A program made the translations under genes and the position numbers. Of a stretch of DNA of 64,000 bases, positions 61,950 through 64,000 are shown piece after piece; position 1 is the stretch's first letter, and each line of letters opens with the position of its first letter. The notes under the pieces are model-generated. The model worked only from the letters and a program-made list of their open reading frames with translations. It searched no databases and had not been told where the DNA came from. Source of the stretch: Nocardioides glacieisoli (lineage in GTDB: Bacteria; Actinomycetota; Actinomycetes; Propionibacteriales; Nocardioidaceae); contig NZ_SDWS01000004.1 of assembly GCF_004137245.1 (NCBI RefSeq), positions 62,001 through 126,000 on the forward strand. The letters are read 5' to 3'.

Positions 61950-62950
61950 CGGGCGCTCCCATCAACATCGGATCCCACGTCGGCTCCCACGCCGGCCACG
62001 GCACGCAGCCGCGCCACCACCTCGTCGCGCAGCGCGTCCGGGCCTTCGACGACGACGTCGGTGCCGTAGGTCAGCACCTCGTCGGACAGCTCGTGCACCG
62101 GACCTGACACCACCACGGCGTCCCAGCCGGGCTCGTCGTGCGGCTCGACCGACTCGGCCCGTCGGCGCAGTGCCACGCCTGTCCCGCGGCGCACCCGGAG
62201 CTCGGCCCGCACCGACGGGAACGACGGCGACAGGCGGCGCGCCACGGCTCGTACGTCGGTGCCGGCCGGCACGTCGTACGCACCGGACTTGCCGCTCGCC
62301 CGCACCGGGCCGACGATCCGCGAGAGCCGGAACACGCGCTCGGCGCCGCGGTCGACGTCGAACCCGACGACGTACCAGCGACCCGAGGAGCGGGCCAGGC
62401 CCCACGGCTGCACGCGCCGGGTGGTCGGCTCGGACTCGCTGGCGCGCTGGTAGGGGAAGCTGACCTGGCGGCGCTTGCCGACCGCGTCCCACAGCGGCTC
62501 GAAGGCCGGCTCCTCAGCGGTGATCGCCGGCGCGACGACCCCCAGCCGGGCGGGGTCGATCTCGACGCCCTGCCCCTTGAGCTTGGCGAGCGCGCGGGCC
62601 GTCGCCTTGGCGAGCGTCGCCTGCTGCCACACCTTCGCGGCCAGGCCGAGCACCGCGGCCTCGTCGGACTCGAAGCGGATCTCGGGCAGCGAGGTCTGCT
62701 CGGTGGGGATGCGATAGCCGATCTCGTCGTCGAAGAACGCGTCCGCGCTGCCGACCTCGATCATCGCGCCGATCTGGCGCAGCGCGTCCTTGTCGCGCTC
62801 GAAGGCGCGCTCGAACGCCTCGTCGCCGGCCGGACCACGGGCGTGCTCGGCGTAGACGGCATCACGGATGGCGTCCTTGCCGATGAAACGCTTCGCCCCG
62901 AGCAGCAGGATGTGCAGGTTCATCAGCCGCTCTGCTCGAGGCTGCGCCAT
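61946..62950 (-). CDS. pafB: PafB, WYL-domain transcription regulator
   Basis: A 334-aa paralogue of PafC: N-terminal HTH region (RLMNLHILLLGAKRFIGKDAIRDAVY...) and WYL domain (VSFPYQRASESEPTTRRVQPWGLARSSGRWYVVGFDVDRGAERVFRLSRI). It is the partner of PafC in the same operon, followed by tatA-tatC. The proteasome accessory factor gene pafA is not in the window; the nearest upstream gene is an FKBP lipoprotein. Confidence 0.93.
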   Translation of the reverse strand: MAQPRAERLMNLHILLLGAKRFIGKDAIRDAVYAEHARGPAGDEAFERAFERDKDALRQIGAMIEVGSADAFFDDEIGYRIPTEQTSLPEIRFESDEAAVLGLAAKVWQQATLAKATARALAKLKGQGVEIDPARLGVVAPAITAEEPAFEPLWDAVGKRRQVSFPYQRASESEPTTRRVQPWGLARSSGRWYVVGFDVDRGAERVFRLSRIVGPVRASGKSGAYDVPAGTDVRAVARRLSPSFPSVRAELRVRRGTGVALRRRAESVEPHDEPGWDAVVVSGPVHELSDEVLTYGTDVVVEGPDALRDEVVARLRAVAGVGADVGSDVDGSAR

Positions 62951-62986
62951 GCCCTCTCCCCTGCCCTTCCCGGACCGACCGCGCGA

Positions 62987-63952
62987 CTAGCTCGCGCCGA
63001 GGATGTCGATCACGAAGTAGAGCGTGTCGGTGCCCTTGATGCCGGCGGCCTCGTTGCCCTCCTCGCCGTAGCCGTCGGCCGGCGGGATCTCGAGGATCAC
63101 CCGCGACCCCACGGTGCGACCGACGAGCCGCTCGTCCCAGCCCTTGATGACGCTGCCGGTGCCGATCGGGAACTCCGCCGGCTCCTTGGAGTACGACTCG
63201 TCGAACGGCGCGTCCGCGTCGTAGACCTGGCCGAGGTAGTCCACCGTGAGGGTCTGGCCCGTCTTCACGACCGCGCCGTCACCCTTGATGAGCGTCGTGG
63301 CGAGCAGGTTGCCGCTGGGCTCGCGTGCATCGGTGAAGTCGAGCCCGGTGATGACGCCGTCCTGCTCGATGAGCGTCGGTGCCCACTTGGCGGGTGTCTT
63401 CTCCTCGCCCTGCGGGCCGTCGAGGGCCGGGACGGTGTCCTTGCGGCCCAGGATGTCGACCACGATGAGCGCGGCGTCGCGGTTGCCGAGGTTGAACTGG
63501 GCACCGCCACCCTCGCCGAACGCCTCGTCCGACGGCGTCATCAGCACCACCCGGTCGCCGACGTTGTTGCCGACCATCGTCTCGGCGAGGAACGGGAGCA
63601 CCTCGTCGCCGACCTCGAGGGACTGCGGCTCTCCCTTGCCGTCCTCGCCCCAGGTGCTCTGCGTCTCCTCCTCGGTGAATCCGTTGCCGATCCACCACTG
63701 GGCCTCGACGGTGTCGCCCTCGGCGACCTCCTCGCCGTCACCCTCGATGAGTACCTCGGTCTCGGTCTTCGTGCCGTCGAGCCGGCCGTCGAAGGTCACC
63801 TCGGGCGCCTTGCCATGCTCGCCCTCGATCGTGACCGAGCTCAGCGAGGCGCCTCCCTCGTCGGAGTCGCTCGAGTCGGAGCCGCACGCGGCGAGCCCGA
63901 GCAGGCTGAGGGCGAGGACACCGCTGAGGGCAGCGGAACGGACACGGGACAC
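62987..63952 (-). CDS. FKBP-type peptidyl-prolyl isomerase lipoprotein
   Basis: A 321-aa lipoprotein. The signal ends in LAACG (lipobox LLGLAAC). Two FKBP-like units are visible. The first is degenerate (VEAQWWIGNGFTEEETQSTWGEDGKGEPQSLEVGDEVLPFLAETMVG...). The second is well conserved (TLTVDYLGQVYDADAPFDESYSKEPAEFPIGTGSVIKGWDERLVGRTVGSRVILEIPPADGYG...). GTG start. It should assist folding of exported proteins; it lies in the same direction upstream of pafB. Confidence 0.92.
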   Translation of the reverse strand: MSRVRSAALSGVLALSLLGLAACGSDSSDSDEGGASLSSVTIEGEHGKAPEVTFDGRLDGTKTETEVLIEGDGEEVAEGDTVEAQWWIGNGFTEEETQSTWGEDGKGEPQSLEVGDEVLPFLAETMVGNNVGDRVVLMTPSDEAFGEGGGAQFNLGNRDAALIVVDILGRKDTVPALDGPQGEEKTPAKWAPTLIEQDGVITGLDFTDAREPSGNLLATTLIKGDGAVVKTGQTLTVDYLGQVYDADAPFDESYSKEPAEFPIGTGSVIKGWDERLVGRTVGSRVILEIPPADGYGEEGNEAAGIKGTDTLYFVIDILGAS

Positions 63953-64000
63953 AGGTTCAACCTCATCAATTCGTCACGGCGTGGGTCGCGATGGTGCCGG

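Overview
The window is a gene-dense, very GC-rich stretch of an actinobacterial chromosome. RbpA, PafB/PafC, HelY, an actinobacterial Lnt/Ppm pair, frequent GTG starts and the general protein similarity suggest a Nocardioides-like member of the Nocardioidaceae. Genus is an inference. I see no rRNA, tRNA, CRISPR array, prophage or insertion sequence. Most genes are packed into short operons with 1-4 nt stop/start overlaps.

Layout. 1-6256 (+): C-terminal end of glycine dehydrogenase, a beta-lactamase-fold serine hydrolase, a secreted DUF1906/peptidoglycan-binding protein, and a three-gene operon (SPFH-SHOCT protein, double zinc-ribbon membrane protein, small membrane protein). 6274-14321 (-): TldE/TldD proteases, SbcC/SbcD nuclease, FdhD. 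14376-15188 (+): a SigR-type promoter, a 20-codon leader ORF, a 47-aa basic protein, a strong hairpin and an OsmC-family protein. 15201-24198: cyclophilin lipoprotein, aldo/keto reductase, an RTX-like secreted protein, an ArsR/SRPBCC pair with its own operator, a PhyH-type dioxygenase facing a methyltransferase, a pterin dehydratase/glyoxalase fusion, an MFS exporter, an esterase and a hotdog protein. 24202-24221 is a near-perfect rifamycin-associated element just upstream of helR.

26411-41326: a membrane protein, homocysteine methyltransferase, Fpg/Nei glycosylase, a short UvrA paralogue, PPOX, SRPBCC fusion, GNAT, SGNH hydrolase, YcaQ-type glycosylase, a Cys-rich microprotein, PhoD-like phosphatase with a zinc alcohol dehydrogenase, a secreted SGNH lipase, an HTH-MurA fusion with a palindromic operator, and a small zinc-ribbon protein. 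41362-47066: glycerophosphodiesterase, UMF1-type MFS, then rbpA with a second SigR-type promoter, and fxsA/ppm1/lnt, which resembles the Rv2050-Rv2053 neighbourhood of Mycobacterium tuberculosis.

47419-52862 is a lysine beta-degradation cluster: kdd-kamD-kamE-kal on the minus strand and kamA diverging from it. Together they would convert L-lysine to beta-lysine, 3,5-diaminohexanoate and, after the missing Kce step, crotonyl-CoA. It is followed by an AbiEi-like/nuclease-like gene bracketed by duplicated palindromic repeats, and then an Lrp-family regulator. 54598-63952 (-) is the conserved pafB-pafC-tatA-tatC-(unknown)-dagK-helY-exonuclease block, with an FKBP lipoprotein upstream.

Best leads: the SigR-type leader/microprotein module next to osmC, the RAE-helR pair, the HTH-MurA fusion, the repeat-flanked AbiEi/nuclease cassette, and the SPFH/zinc-ribbon operon.
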